A stretch of DNA of 34,905 bases, taken from an uncultured Eubacteriales bacterium. GTDB lineage: Bacteria; Bacillota; Clostridia; Oscillospirales; Acutalibacteraceae. The notes under the pieces are model-generated. The model was not told the DNA's origin. It searched no databases and saw only the letters and a list, made by a program, of their open reading frames with translations. Position 1 is the stretch's first letter; each line of letters opens with the position of its first letter. The stretch covers positions 1 to 34,905 of the forward strand of contig CAKUPP010000010.1 in NCBI GenBank assembly GCA_934675165.1, read 5' to 3'. Below are positions 23,175-31,894 of the stretch, piece after piece. A program made the position numbers and the translations under genes.

Positions 23175-24710
23175 GTGGAGATCAGTAAAGACTATGCTGT
23201 ACAAATGCATGGTATAAGTAAGTATTTTGGAAAATTTCAGGCACTTGATTCAGTTGATCTAAATGTAAAAAAAGGTGAAACGCACGCGATACTTGGGGAA
23301 AATGGGGCTGGAAAAAGCACACTGATGAACATATTGTATGGATTGTATGGTGCTGATTCTGGGAGTATATACCTGAACGGAAAACAGGTATACATAAAAA
23401 ATCCAAGTTCTGCTATCTATCACGGGATAGGAATGGTTCATCAGCATTTTATGTTGGTTGAAAAATTTACGGTTCTTCAAAATATAATTTTAGGTAATGA
23501 AACTACTGACAAGTTTGGAATAATAAACGTGCGTAAGGCTAAAAAAAAGGTAATCGAAATTATAAATCGCTATGGAATGAAAGTGGACCTTAAAAAGCGT
23601 GTTAGAAATATTTCAGTAGGGATGCAGCAGAAGGTTGAAATACTTAAAGCGCTTTACAGGGGAGCTGAAATTTTAATACTAGATGAACCAACAGCTGTGC
23701 TTACTCCACAAGAAATAGATGAATTGTTAGAAGTAATAGAAAATTTGAAAAAAGATGGAAAAACTGTAATTATTATTACTCATAAACTAAAAGAAATAAA
23801 AAAATCTTCTAAAGAATGCACGATTATACGAAAAGGTAAATATGTTGGTTGTGTAAATGTTCAAGAAGAAAGTGAACAAAGTCTTGCTGAAAAAATGGTT
23901 GGCCACAAGGTAAAACTATTAGTTGAGAAAGAAAAAGCAACTCCTGGTGGTGTTGTTTTTGAGATAAAAAATTTAAATGTCAAAAGTGAGCGCGGAGTAG
24001 ACGTTATAAAAAATTTATCTATGACGTTGCGTAAAGGTGAAATTTATGGATTGGCTGGTGTAGACGGAAATGGTCAAAAAGAATTGGTTGAAGCCATAAT
24101 TTGCCGTTTGGCAGCTCAATCAGGAAAAATTCTTATAAATGGCAAAGAAATTCAAAATACTTGTACACGAAATGTTTTAGATAGTAAAATTTCAATAATT
24201 CACGAAGATCGTCATAGATATGGTTCTGTACTGGAAATGTCAGTAGCTGATAATGCTATCTTAGAAAAATATAGAGAAATACCGTTTCATGTGAATGGTT
24301 TTTTAAATTATGATGAACGTGATAAATTTACTGATGAACTCATAAGAAAGTACGATATACGTCCTGTTGACTGTAAATACAAAAAAATCAGAAATTTATC
24401 TGGTGGGAATCAACAAAAGTTAATTATAGGTCGAGAAATAGCTAATGATCCAGATCTATTGATAGCTATTCAGCCAACAAGAGGGTTAGATGTTGGTGCT
24501 ATAGAGTATGTGCATAAAACACTAGTTGATTTGAGAGATAAGGGAAAAGCGGTGTTGTTAATATCATTGGAACTTGATGAAATACTTGATGTTTCAGATA
24601 AAATAGCAGTTATTTATGATGGTGCCATTGTTGGTGAATTTTTACAATCAGATGCAAATGAACAAAACGTTGGATTACTTATGGCGGGAGGTAAAGGTAA
24701 TGACGCATAA
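23175..24710 (+). CDS. nupO: nucleoside ABC transporter, tandem ATP-binding protein
   Basis: A 511-residue ATPase with two nucleotide-binding domains. The first has Walker A GENGAGKST, MVHQHFM as Q-loop, NISVGMQQKVEIL as signature and Walker B ILILDEPTAVL. The second has a degenerate Walker A (GVDGNGQKEL), a full signature LSGGNQQKLIIGREI and LLIAIQPTRGLDVG in place of a canonical Walker B. This asymmetry is normal for the YufO/RbsA-like group. The start is GTG 23175, nine bases after AAAGGAG; an upstream in-frame TTG at 23148 is not supported. It overlaps the next gene by 11 bases. Confidence 0.95.
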   Translation: MEISKDYAVQMHGISKYFGKFQALDSVDLNVKKGETHAILGENGAGKSTLMNILYGLYGADSGSIYLNGKQVYIKNPSSAIYHGIGMVHQHFMLVEKFTVLQNIILGNETTDKFGIINVRKAKKKVIEIINRYGMKVDLKKRVRNISVGMQQKVEILKALYRGAEILILDEPTAVLTPQEIDELLEVIENLKKDGKTVIIITHKLKEIKKSSKECTIIRKGKYVGCVNVQEESEQSLAEKMVGHKVKLLVEKEKATPGGVVFEIKNLNVKSERGVDVIKNLSMTLRKGEIYGLAGVDGNGQKELVEAIICRLAAQSGKILINGKEIQNTCTRNVLDSKISIIHEDRHRYGSVLEMSVADNAILEKYREIPFHVNGFLNYDERDKFTDELIRKYDIRPVDCKYKKIRNLSGGNQQKLIIGREIANDPDLLIAIQPTRGLDVGAIEYVHKTLVDLRDKGKAVLLISLELDEILDVSDKIAVIYDGAIVGEFLQSDANEQNVGLLMAGGKGNDA

Positions 24711-25830
24711 AATTGCTAAAATTTTAAAATCTTACTTTATGCGGACTTGTATAGCGGTGCTTTGTGGTTTTTTGGTTGCATGCGCGATACTATTTTTTAC
24801 TGGATATAATCCGTCGCAATCGATGGCAGTTATGTTTAATGCTGTATTTTCAAGACCTAAATTTGTGGTAAATGTAATTTTAAAAAGTACACCCATAATT
24901 TTAACTGGGCTAAGTGTTGCATTTGCTTTTAAAATGGGGTTATTTAATATAGGCGCCGAGGGACAGTACATAATTTCAACAATAGTTTCGGTTATTGTTG
25001 GTATAGTTTTTGATTTTCATCCATTTTTTCAAATTCCTTTAGTAATTATTTCTGGAGTACTTGCTGGAGCAGTTTTTGGAGGATTGGTTGGTTTTTTAAA
25101 ATCACATTTTGGAATACATGAAGTAATTACCAGTATAATGTTGAACTGGATTGCTCTTTATTTGTGTAATTATGTTGCCAATTCACCGATGTTTCATAAA
25201 CCTGACAGCGATGGAACTTATTTCATTAATAAATCGGGACTTACTTTGTTTTTATATGATTGGAAATTTTCGGAAAGTGGAAGAGCGTTTTTGAAGAGCC
25301 GTCATATTTTAAACGATATTATACTGAAAACAGATTTTAATTTTAATTTCATTGTGGCGGTATTGATGGCCATTTTGGTTTGGATTATTATTTATAAGAC
25401 TAGCAAAGGATATGAATTTCGTGCTTGTGGTTTAAACCCAGAGGCAGCTCAGAATGCAGGAATAAATGTAAATCGAAATATTTTGTATACTATGTTGATT
25501 TCAGGTGCTTTATCGGGTCTTGCGGGTGCACTTGCGGTTACTGGGTCATCATCTCCTGCAATACACGTTTTGTCTGTTTTTGAAAATTATGGATTTAATG
25601 GTATGTCGGTTGCTCTCATAGCTGGAAGTTCTCCAATTGGATGTATTTTTGCTGGACTGATGTTTAGTGCTTTGATTTATGCTGGGCAGACACTTCAGTT
25701 TAAAGTAGGAGCACCTTCAGAAATAGTAAATATTATGATAGGTACTATAGTGTTCTGTGTGGCACTTTCAAAGATTATTCCTATTTTGGTTAATAAGTTT
25801 TTAGATAAGGAGAGAAGGCATCATGTTTAA
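24700..25830 (+). CDS. nupP: nucleoside ABC transporter permease (first)
   Basis: A 376-residue permease of the BPD_transp_2 (branched-chain/BMP-type) family, with about nine or ten membrane helices. The family signature region FKMGLFNIGAEGQYIIST is present, along with GFLKSHFGIHEVITSIMLNWIA and GLNPEAAQNAGINV, the coupling loop. The true start is ATG 24700, with GGGAGG seven or eight bases upstream; the frame is open back to 24616 inside nupO but without SD. It overlaps nupO by 11 bases and nupQ by 8, indicating translational coupling and stoichiometric synthesis. Confidence 0.94.
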   Translation: MTHKIAKILKSYFMRTCIAVLCGFLVACAILFFTGYNPSQSMAVMFNAVFSRPKFVVNVILKSTPIILTGLSVAFAFKMGLFNIGAEGQYIISTIVSVIVGIVFDFHPFFQIPLVIISGVLAGAVFGGLVGFLKSHFGIHEVITSIMLNWIALYLCNYVANSPMFHKPDSDGTYFINKSGLTLFLYDWKFSESGRAFLKSRHILNDIILKTDFNFNFIVAVLMAILVWIIIYKTSKGYEFRACGLNPEAAQNAGINVNRNILYTMLISGALSGLAGALAVTGSSSPAIHVLSVFENYGFNGMSVALIAGSSPIGCIFAGLMFSALIYAGQTLQFKVGAPSEIVNIMIGTIVFCVALSKIIPILVNKFLDKERRHHV

Positions 25831-26743
25831 TACAATATTAATTGCTTTGTCAATAACTTTGATGTACTCTGCTCCTCTTACCCTTGCTGCAATAGGTGGA
25901 GTTATTTCCGAAAAATCGGGTATAACAAATATAGGTATAGAAGGTATGATGAGTGTAGGGGCTCTTACAGGTGCTACTGTGGGGTATTTTACACATAATC
26001 CTTGGCTAGGACTTTTATGTGCAGGGTGTGCTGGCGGTGCACTAGCTCTTCTCCATGCAGTTGCTTCAATTACTTGTAGAGCTGATCAAACAGTTTCTGG
26101 TATAGCAATAAATTTAATAGGACCTGGTATTGCGTTATTTTTATCGAGATATTTTTTTAAAGCAACCATGACATTGCCGGTACCAAATAAATTGCCAAAA
26201 GTTATTGATCCTATTTATTTTCAAAATACACCTTTTAGTAGTTTAAGTATTGATGCAAGTGTAGTTATAGCAGCACTCGTAGTTTTGATTACTTATTTTA
26301 TTCTTTATAAAACCAAGTGGGGGTTACGCATAAGAGCAATGGGAGAACATCCTGCAGCGGTTGATACATTGGGCGTATCTGTGTATAAAACGCGCTATAT
26401 ATGTGTAATAGTTTCTGGAATTTTAGCAGGAGTAGGTGGGGGAATAGTTACTCTCGCTGTGATATCTCAGTTTTCGCCTACAGCTATAAGTGGCCAAGGT
26501 TTTATAGCTTTAGCGGCTGTGATATTTGGGAAATGGCGTCCATTTGGAGCTTATGGAGCATGTTTGCTTTTTGGATTTTCGCAAGCACTTGTTATAATAT
26601 TAGGTGGAGGAACTGTTCATGTTCCATCGACTATATTGGCAATGATTCCATACATTCTTACAATTGCAATGCTGATATTTTTCGTAGGGCGTTCGTCTGC
26701 ACCAAAAGCAGCCGGCGTGCCTTATGAAAAAGGTGCTAGATAA
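25823..26743 (+). CDS. nupQ: nucleoside ABC transporter permease (second)
   Basis: A 306-residue permease of the same family, forming the heterodimer channel with the previous gene. Seen: GVISEKSGITNIGIEGMM, DQTVSGIAINLIGPGIALF, IRAMGEHPAAVDTLGVSV (coupling loop) and FGKWRPFGAYGACLLFG. Eight to ten hydrophobic segments. ATG after GGAGAGAAGG, overlapping nupP by eight bases. It is followed by deoC after 24 bases, so uptake and catabolism genes are probably one transcription unit. Confidence 0.94.
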   Translation: MFNTILIALSITLMYSAPLTLAAIGGVISEKSGITNIGIEGMMSVGALTGATVGYFTHNPWLGLLCAGCAGGALALLHAVASITCRADQTVSGIAINLIGPGIALFLSRYFFKATMTLPVPNKLPKVIDPIYFQNTPFSSLSIDASVVIAALVVLITYFILYKTKWGLRIRAMGEHPAAVDTLGVSVYKTRYICVIVSGILAGVGGGIVTLAVISQFSPTAISGQGFIALAAVIFGKWRPFGAYGACLLFGFSQALVIILGGGTVHVPSTILAMIPYILTIAMLIFFVGRSSAPKAAGVPYEKGAR

Positions 26744-26767
26744 ATTTTTAATCAGGTAGGTAGATAT

Positions 26768-27421
26768 ATGAATATAAGTGATATTCTTTCAAGGGTTGAT
26801 CATACTTTACTTTCAGTTACTGCTGGAGAACAAGATATTTTAAAAATTTGTGAAGAAGGTGTGAAATATCAGGTTGCTTCAGTTTGTATACCACCTTGCT
26901 ATGTTGAGGTAGCAAAAAAATTTTTAAAAGATAGATTAAAAATTTGTACGGTTGTAGGTTTTCCAAATGGTTATAATACAGAAAAGAGTAAAGTATATGA
27001 AACTGAAAATGTGATTTCTTTGGGCGCTGATGAAGTAGACATGGTAATTAATATAGGAGCTCTAAAAGAAAAAAGATATAAAATAATTGCTAACGAAATA
27101 AGCCATGTAAAAGATATTTGTGGTCAAAGAACACTTAAGGTTATAATTGAAACTTGTTTACTTACAGTAGATGAAAAAATAGAAATGTGTAGAATTGTTA
27201 CAGACTCTGGAGCAGATTTTATAAAAACTTCCACAGGGTTTTCAAAGCATGGTGCGACAGTTGAAGATGTTGAGCTGTTTTCTAAATACATTGGCACGAA
27301 TGTTAAAATAAAAGCTGCTGGTGGGATTAGTAATTTAGATGATGCAAAAAAGTTTATAAAAGCTGGTGCTTCAAGATTGGGAACTAGCAAAATTGTTAAA
27401 ATTGTTTCAGGAATAAAATAA
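26768..27421 (+). CDS. deoC: deoxyribose-phosphate aldolase
   Basis: Cleaves 2-deoxyribose-5-phosphate into acetaldehyde and glyceraldehyde-3-phosphate, the last step of deoxynucleoside breakdown. TIM-barrel class I aldolase: Asp in DEVDMVINIG, Schiff-base Lys153 in DFIKTSTGF, and the second Lys in VKIKAAGGI, with the phosphate-binding glycines GGIS and SRLGTSK. The N-terminal VDHTLL is typical. It has 217 residues, normal. The pdp frame follows with no gap. Confidence 0.97.
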   Translation: MNISDILSRVDHTLLSVTAGEQDILKICEEGVKYQVASVCIPPCYVEVAKKFLKDRLKICTVVGFPNGYNTEKSKVYETENVISLGADEVDMVINIGALKEKRYKIIANEISHVKDICGQRTLKVIIETCLLTVDEKIEMCRIVTDSGADFIKTSTGFSKHGATVEDVELFSKYIGTNVKIKAAGGISNLDDAKKFIKAGASRLGTSKIVKIVSGIK

Positions 27422-27454
27422 TTGATATTATTATCAGGAAGGGTTTTGTTTTCA

Positions 27455-28777
27455 GTGAGAGCATACGATATAATAGCTAAAAAGAGAGACAATATGGAAC
27501 TAAATGAGGAAGAAATTAAATTTTTTGTAAACGGATATGTAAATGGAGAAATTCCTGATTATCAGATGTCTGCATTTTTGATGTCTGTTTATTTTAATGG
27601 TATGACAGAAAAAGAATGTTTTTTGTTTACCAGGTGTATGCTTTACTCAGGAGATACAATGGACTTGTCAAAAATTGAAGGCGTTAAAGTAGATAAACAT
27701 AGTACTGGTGGTGTTGGAGATAAGACCACATTAATTGTGACACCAATGGTTGCGGCGTGTGGCGTTAAAGTGGCAAAAATGTCTGGGCGTGGGCTTGGGC
27801 ATACTGGAGGTACTGTAGATAAATTGGAATCTATTCCAGGGATGAATGTTGCTTTGTCTGAAGAAGAATTTTTTAATATTGTTAGAAACGTAGGGTGTAG
27901 TGTTGTGAGTCAGACAGGCAATTTGGTTCCTGCAGATAAAAAAATATACGCTCTCAGAGATGTAACTGCAACTGTTGAAAGTATGCCGCTTATTGCATCT
28001 AGTATAATGAGTAAAAAAATAGCCTCTGGGGCAGATTGCATTGTGCTTGATGTTAAATGTGGTAAAGGTGCTTTTATGAAAACGTGTGAAGATGCAATTA
28101 AGTTATCTGAAATAATGGTAAAAATAGGTAAGGCGTTTAAAAAGAAGGTAGTGGCTCTCATAACTGATATGAATTCTCCACTGGGGTGTGCTATTGGTAA
28201 TTCAATGGAGGTATGGGAATCTTGTGAAATTTTAAGAGGAAAAGGGCCAAAAGATCTTCGTGAAGTATCGGTTGAATTGGCAGCGAATATGCTTTATGTT
28301 GCTGGAAAGGGAAGTTTGGAGCTGTGTAGAAAAATGGCTGATATATCTATACGAAATGGAAAGGCTTATGAAAAGTTTAATGAAATGATCAGTGCCCAAG
28401 GAGGAAACGTATCTAATTTTAATAGTTTGACTGAATTACAAAAAGGTTGTACGATGTATGAAGTTTTATCTTCAGAAAAAGGCTTTTTAACTAAAATGGA
28501 TGCAGAGTTATTAGGAAAAGCTTCAATGATTTTGGGTGCGGGACGAGAAAAGAAAGAGGATAATATAAACTACAAAGCGGGAATAATTCTTTCCAAAAAA
28601 ATTGGAGACAGAGTAGAAAAAGGTGATCGTTTAGCTGTTTTTTATTCGACTGATATCGATAAATTTTCCGAAGCTGAAGAGATGTTTAAAAATGCTCTTT
28701 CTTATGGAAAACATGAGCCTGAAAAATTACCTTTGATTCTTGCAAGAGTAACTGAAAACGGCGTTGAAAAATTTTAA
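27455..28777 (+). CDS. pdp: pyrimidine-nucleoside phosphorylase
   Basis: Phosphorolysis of thymidine, uridine and deoxyuridine. It has the family signature SGRGLGHTGGTVDKLESIPG and the phosphate-binding KHSTGGVGDKTT. The N-terminal helical domain has AYDIIAKKRD, and DVKCGKGAFM plus a C-terminal alpha/beta domain complete the fold. The frame opens at TTG 27422, but homologues begin at the position of GTG 27455 (M-RAYDIIAKKRD), with AGGAAGGG about 12 bases upstream; TTG 27446 is another option. The length is 440 aa. It directly follows deoC and precedes ligA by 23 bases. Confidence 0.95.
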   Translation: MRAYDIIAKKRDNMELNEEEIKFFVNGYVNGEIPDYQMSAFLMSVYFNGMTEKECFLFTRCMLYSGDTMDLSKIEGVKVDKHSTGGVGDKTTLIVTPMVAACGVKVAKMSGRGLGHTGGTVDKLESIPGMNVALSEEEFFNIVRNVGCSVVSQTGNLVPADKKIYALRDVTATVESMPLIASSIMSKKIASGADCIVLDVKCGKGAFMKTCEDAIKLSEIMVKIGKAFKKKVVALITDMNSPLGCAIGNSMEVWESCEILRGKGPKDLREVSVELAANMLYVAGKGSLELCRKMADISIRNGKAYEKFNEMISAQGGNVSNFNSLTELQKGCTMYEVLSSEKGFLTKMDAELLGKASMILGAGREKKEDNINYKAGIILSKKIGDRVEKGDRLAVFYSTDIDKFSEAEEMFKNALSYGKHEPEKLPLILARVTENGVEKF

Positions 28778-28800
28778 AGTGATGAAAGCGACGGATTTAT

Positions 28801-30783
28801 ATGGATTTTAAAGAGGCAAAGGCACTGGCTGAAAAATATAAAAAGGAAATAAATTATCATAATAAAAAATATTATGAAGATGATTCTCCTGAAATTGATG
28901 ATTATGAATACGATATGATGGTAAAAAAATTGGAAGAGTTAGAAAAAAATTTTCCTGTGCTTTTGTCAGACGATTCTCCTACGCAACGTGTAGGTGGACG
29001 CATATCTAAAAAATTCTCACCAGTAAATCATAAAATAAAAATGGAAAGTTTACATGATTCATTTTCTTTTGATGAGATTGAAGCGTTTCATAAACGTGTT
29101 GGAAATGTAGTTGGAAATCCAGAATATGTGGTTGAACCTAAAGTGGATGGACTATCGGTTTCTGTTGAATATGAGAATGGAGAACTTGTTAGAGCTTCAA
29201 CGCGTGGTGACGGACAAGTAGGAGAGGATATTACAGAAAATATTTTAACAATTAAAGAGTTGCCGCATAAGTTAAATAGTTATGTAAAATATCTGGAAGT
29301 ACGCGGAGAAGTATATATGTCCAGGAGTAATTTTTTGAAATTGGTTCAGTATCAAGAAGAAAATGGACAAAAAACGTTTAAAAATCCAAGAAATGCAGCT
29401 GCAGGTTCTTTAAGGCAAAAGAATTCAACTGTGGCAGCCTCTAGAAATCTTGAAATTTTTATATTTAATATACAAAGTATTGAAGGCAAAAAATTATCTT
29501 CACATAAAGAGTCTTTGGATTTTTTAAAGGAACTAGGATTACCTGTTTTACCTTTTTATACGTTGTGTAAAACACTTGAAGAGGTATTTGTTGAAATTGA
29601 TAGGATAGGAAAAATTAAATCGAACTTAGCGTTTCAAACAGATGGTGCTGTTATTAAAGTAAACAATTTTGATTATAGAAAAATTTTAGGTAGTACTTCG
29701 AAGTTTCCAAGATGGGCAGAAGCGTACAAATATCCTCCGGAAGAAAAAATTACGGAACTTACTGATATTGAAATTAATATTGGTCGTACTGGAATTTTAA
29801 CTCCTACTGGTGTTTTAAAGCCAGTTCTCATTTCTGGGAGTACAGTTAGTCGCGTTGTATTACACAATAAAGATTTTATAAAAGAGAAAGACATTAGAAT
29901 TGGTGATATGGTTGTAATACGCAAAGCTGGAGAAATAATACCAGAGGTTGTTAAGGTAAAATCTCATAAAGCAGGATCAAAAATTTTTGAGTTCCCCAAA
30001 AAGTGTCCGTCTTGTGGATCTGATGTGGTTAGGGTAGATGATGAAGTAGCTTTGAGATGTATTAATACCAATTGTCACGCGCAGTTGCTTAGAAATATTA
30101 TACATTTTGTTTCTAAAGGGGCTATGGATATAGAAGGTCTTGGTAAAACTTTGATTACTAAGATGGTAGCACAAGGCATTGTAAATTCACCTGTAGATTT
30201 ATATAAAATAACTCGAGAAAAACTTATGAAATTGGAACGAATGGGTGATAAATTGTCTCAAAATATTATTGATTCAATTGAGGCATCTAAACTTAGAGGT
30301 TTGGATAAGTTTTTATTCGGTTTAGGTGTTCGGCACGTAGGTCAAAAAGCTGCCAAACTTTTGGCTGATGAATTTAAAAGTATTGATAATTTGATTTTGG
30401 CTTCAAAAGAAAAAATTTCTGAAATTGTTGGTATTGGAAAAATAATTGCAGACAGTTTAGTTTCTTATTTTTCTATTCCCCAGAATATAAAAATGATAGA
30501 CGAATTTAAGTCTTTGGGCATAAAGGTAGAGTTTGGCAGTAATTTAAAAGGTGATAAATTCAAAAATGAAATATTTGTCTTAACAGGTGCTTTAGAAAAT
30601 TATACGCGAGATGAAGCTACTGAAATAATAGAATCTTTAGGTGGAAAAGTAGCTAGCAGTGTTTCAAAAAACACGTCATTTGTTTTATGCGGGGATTCTC
30701 CGGGTAGTAAAGTTGTTAAAGCTAAAAAGCTTGGTGTGTCAATTATTTCAGAAAAAGAATTTAATGAAATGATTTCAAAATAG
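28801..30783 (+). CDS. ligA: NAD+-dependent DNA ligase
   Basis: Seals nicks in replication and repair with NAD+ as adenylate donor. The Ia domain has YHNKKYYEDDSPEIDDYEYD, and the adenylation domain has the nucleophile Lys114 in EPKVDG. The OB fold has NIGRTGILTPTGVLKPV, and a four-Cys zinc finger has CPSCGS and CINTNC. Two helix-hairpin-helix regions and a C-terminal BRCT domain (about 585-660) complete the 660-residue protein. The SD is weak. It ends the long plus-strand run that opened with topoisomerase IV. Confidence 0.97.
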   Translation: MDFKEAKALAEKYKKEINYHNKKYYEDDSPEIDDYEYDMMVKKLEELEKNFPVLLSDDSPTQRVGGRISKKFSPVNHKIKMESLHDSFSFDEIEAFHKRVGNVVGNPEYVVEPKVDGLSVSVEYENGELVRASTRGDGQVGEDITENILTIKELPHKLNSYVKYLEVRGEVYMSRSNFLKLVQYQEENGQKTFKNPRNAAAGSLRQKNSTVAASRNLEIFIFNIQSIEGKKLSSHKESLDFLKELGLPVLPFYTLCKTLEEVFVEIDRIGKIKSNLAFQTDGAVIKVNNFDYRKILGSTSKFPRWAEAYKYPPEEKITELTDIEINIGRTGILTPTGVLKPVLISGSTVSRVVLHNKDFIKEKDIRIGDMVVIRKAGEIIPEVVKVKSHKAGSKIFEFPKKCPSCGSDVVRVDDEVALRCINTNCHAQLLRNIIHFVSKGAMDIEGLGKTLITKMVAQGIVNSPVDLYKITREKLMKLERMGDKLSQNIIDSIEASKLRGLDKFLFGLGVRHVGQKAAKLLADEFKSIDNLILASKEKISEIVGIGKIIADSLVSYFSIPQNIKMIDEFKSLGIKVEFGSNLKGDKFKNEIFVLTGALENYTRDEATEIIESLGGKVASSVSKNTSFVLCGDSPGSKVVKAKKLGVSIISEKEFNEMISK

Positions 30784-30827
30784 ATTGTGAATTATTTTGA
30801 AATTGTTGTTTAGAGCACATAATGGTG

Positions 30828-30851
30828 TTTTAAGAGCAAATGCTCTTAAAA
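30828..30851. terminator. palindromic hairpin after ligA
   Basis: A perfect 10-bp stem (TTTTAAGAGC, AAAT, GCTCTTAAAA) about 45 bases after the ligA stop. It lacks a clear T-run beyond the stem on plus, so termination strength is uncertain. Confidence 0.4.
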
Positions 30852-30873
30852 AATTGGGTAAAAATTTAAAAAT

Positions 30874-30902
30874 AAGCGGCTGCGAATTTTATGCAGCTGC
30901 TT
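30874..30902 (-). terminator. intrinsic terminator of sigG
   Basis: A 10-bp stem with one G-U pair (AAGCGGCTGC with GCAGCTGCTT) and a 9-base loop; on the minus strand it is followed by a T-rich run. It lies 25 bases past the sigG stop. Confidence 0.65.
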
Positions 30903-30926
30903 ATCTATTACCTATTTTGATTAAAA

Positions 30927-31697
30927 TTAAGCATGTTTAATTTTTTTGATAGCGCTTTTTTCTAGCCGTGAAACTTGTGCTTGACTAATTCCCATTTTTT
31001 TTGCTACCTGTGTTTGAGTTTGTCCTTTTAAAAATCTGAGAGATAGTATATTTTTTTCTCTTATATTTAAATTTTTAACAGCTTGTTTTATGCACAGTTC
31101 ATCTATCCATGAACAGTCGTCATTATTGTCTCCAATTTGGTCCATTATATATACAGTATCTCCAGAACTATCTGCAAAAACAGGTTCATTTAAAGAGATG
31201 GGATCTACAACCGATTCCAAAGAGAGAACAATGGTTTCTTTTGGAAGGTTAAGCTCAGATGCTATATCATCTATGGTTGGTTCTGTATTTTTTGATTTGG
31301 TTAATTGCTCTTTGATTTGCATGGCTTTATATGCAATGTCTCTCATTGAACGGCTTACACGTATGGAATTATTATCTCTTAAATATCGTCTGATTTCTCC
31401 TATTATCATGGGTACTGCATATGTGGAAAATTTTACACTTTGAGAAATATCAAAATTATCTATTGATTTTATAAGACCTATGCATCCGATTTGGAATAAG
31501 TCATCGGGCATTTCTCCGCGTCCACTAAATCTTTGAATTATACTTAAAACTAATCTTAAATTTCCGTGTATTAATTTTTCACGTGCAAATTTATTTCCTT
31601 TTTTTGTGAGCTTTAAAAGCTTGATTTTTTCTTTCTCGGGAAGTGTTTTGAGTTTAGATGTATTAATTCCACAGATTTGTACTTTGCCAAAGTGCAT
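30927..31697 (-). CDS. sigG: RNA polymerase sporulation sigma factor SigG
   Basis: Late forespore sigma factor. It has the typical N-terminus KVQICGINTSKL, region 2 with FQIGCIGLIKSIDNFD and VKFSTYAVPMIIGEIRRYLRDN, region 3 with SRSMRDIAYKAM, and region 4 with the helix-turn-helix QTQTQVAKKMGISQAQVSRLE. The frame is open to 31721, but a perfect SD (AAAGGAGG, plus 31706-31713) eight bases before ATG 31697 and the conserved N-terminus fix the start there (256 aa). In many relatives sigG follows spoIIGA-sigE; here it stands alone, divergent from the carboxypeptidase gene. Confidence 0.95.
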   Translation of the reverse strand: MHFGKVQICGINTSKLKTLPEKEKIKLLKLTKKGNKFAREKLIHGNLRLVLSIIQRFSGRGEMPDDLFQIGCIGLIKSIDNFDISQSVKFSTYAVPMIIGEIRRYLRDNNSIRVSRSMRDIAYKAMQIKEQLTKSKNTEPTIDDIASELNLPKETIVLSLESVVDPISLNEPVFADSSGDTVYIMDQIGDNNDDCSWIDELCIKQAVKNLNIREKNILSLRFLKGQTQTQVAKKMGISQAQVSRLEKSAIKKIKHA

Positions 31698-31740
31698 AGC
31701 CCTGACCTCCTTTAAAGGCATATTCCATATTTATACAATT

Positions 31741-31747
31741 TATTATG
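31741..31747 (-). promoter_or_regulatory. possible sigma-F/G -10 element of sigG
   Basis: On the minus strand CATAATA fits the CATnnTA form of forespore promoters. GAATT lies 17 bases upstream as a poor -35. It is weak and in AT-rich sequence. Confidence 0.25.
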
Positions 31748-31894
31748 GATTAAATTTTAAATTTAATTCAGTTTTTTATAGAAAGTGGAACTGTTTAATA
31801 TTTTTCTGTTTTCTACTGCATATGAATTATATTAATAACTAAAATGTTAAAGGGGTGAAGTAAGGTTCGGGCTATATTTCTGAATCTTAAATTG

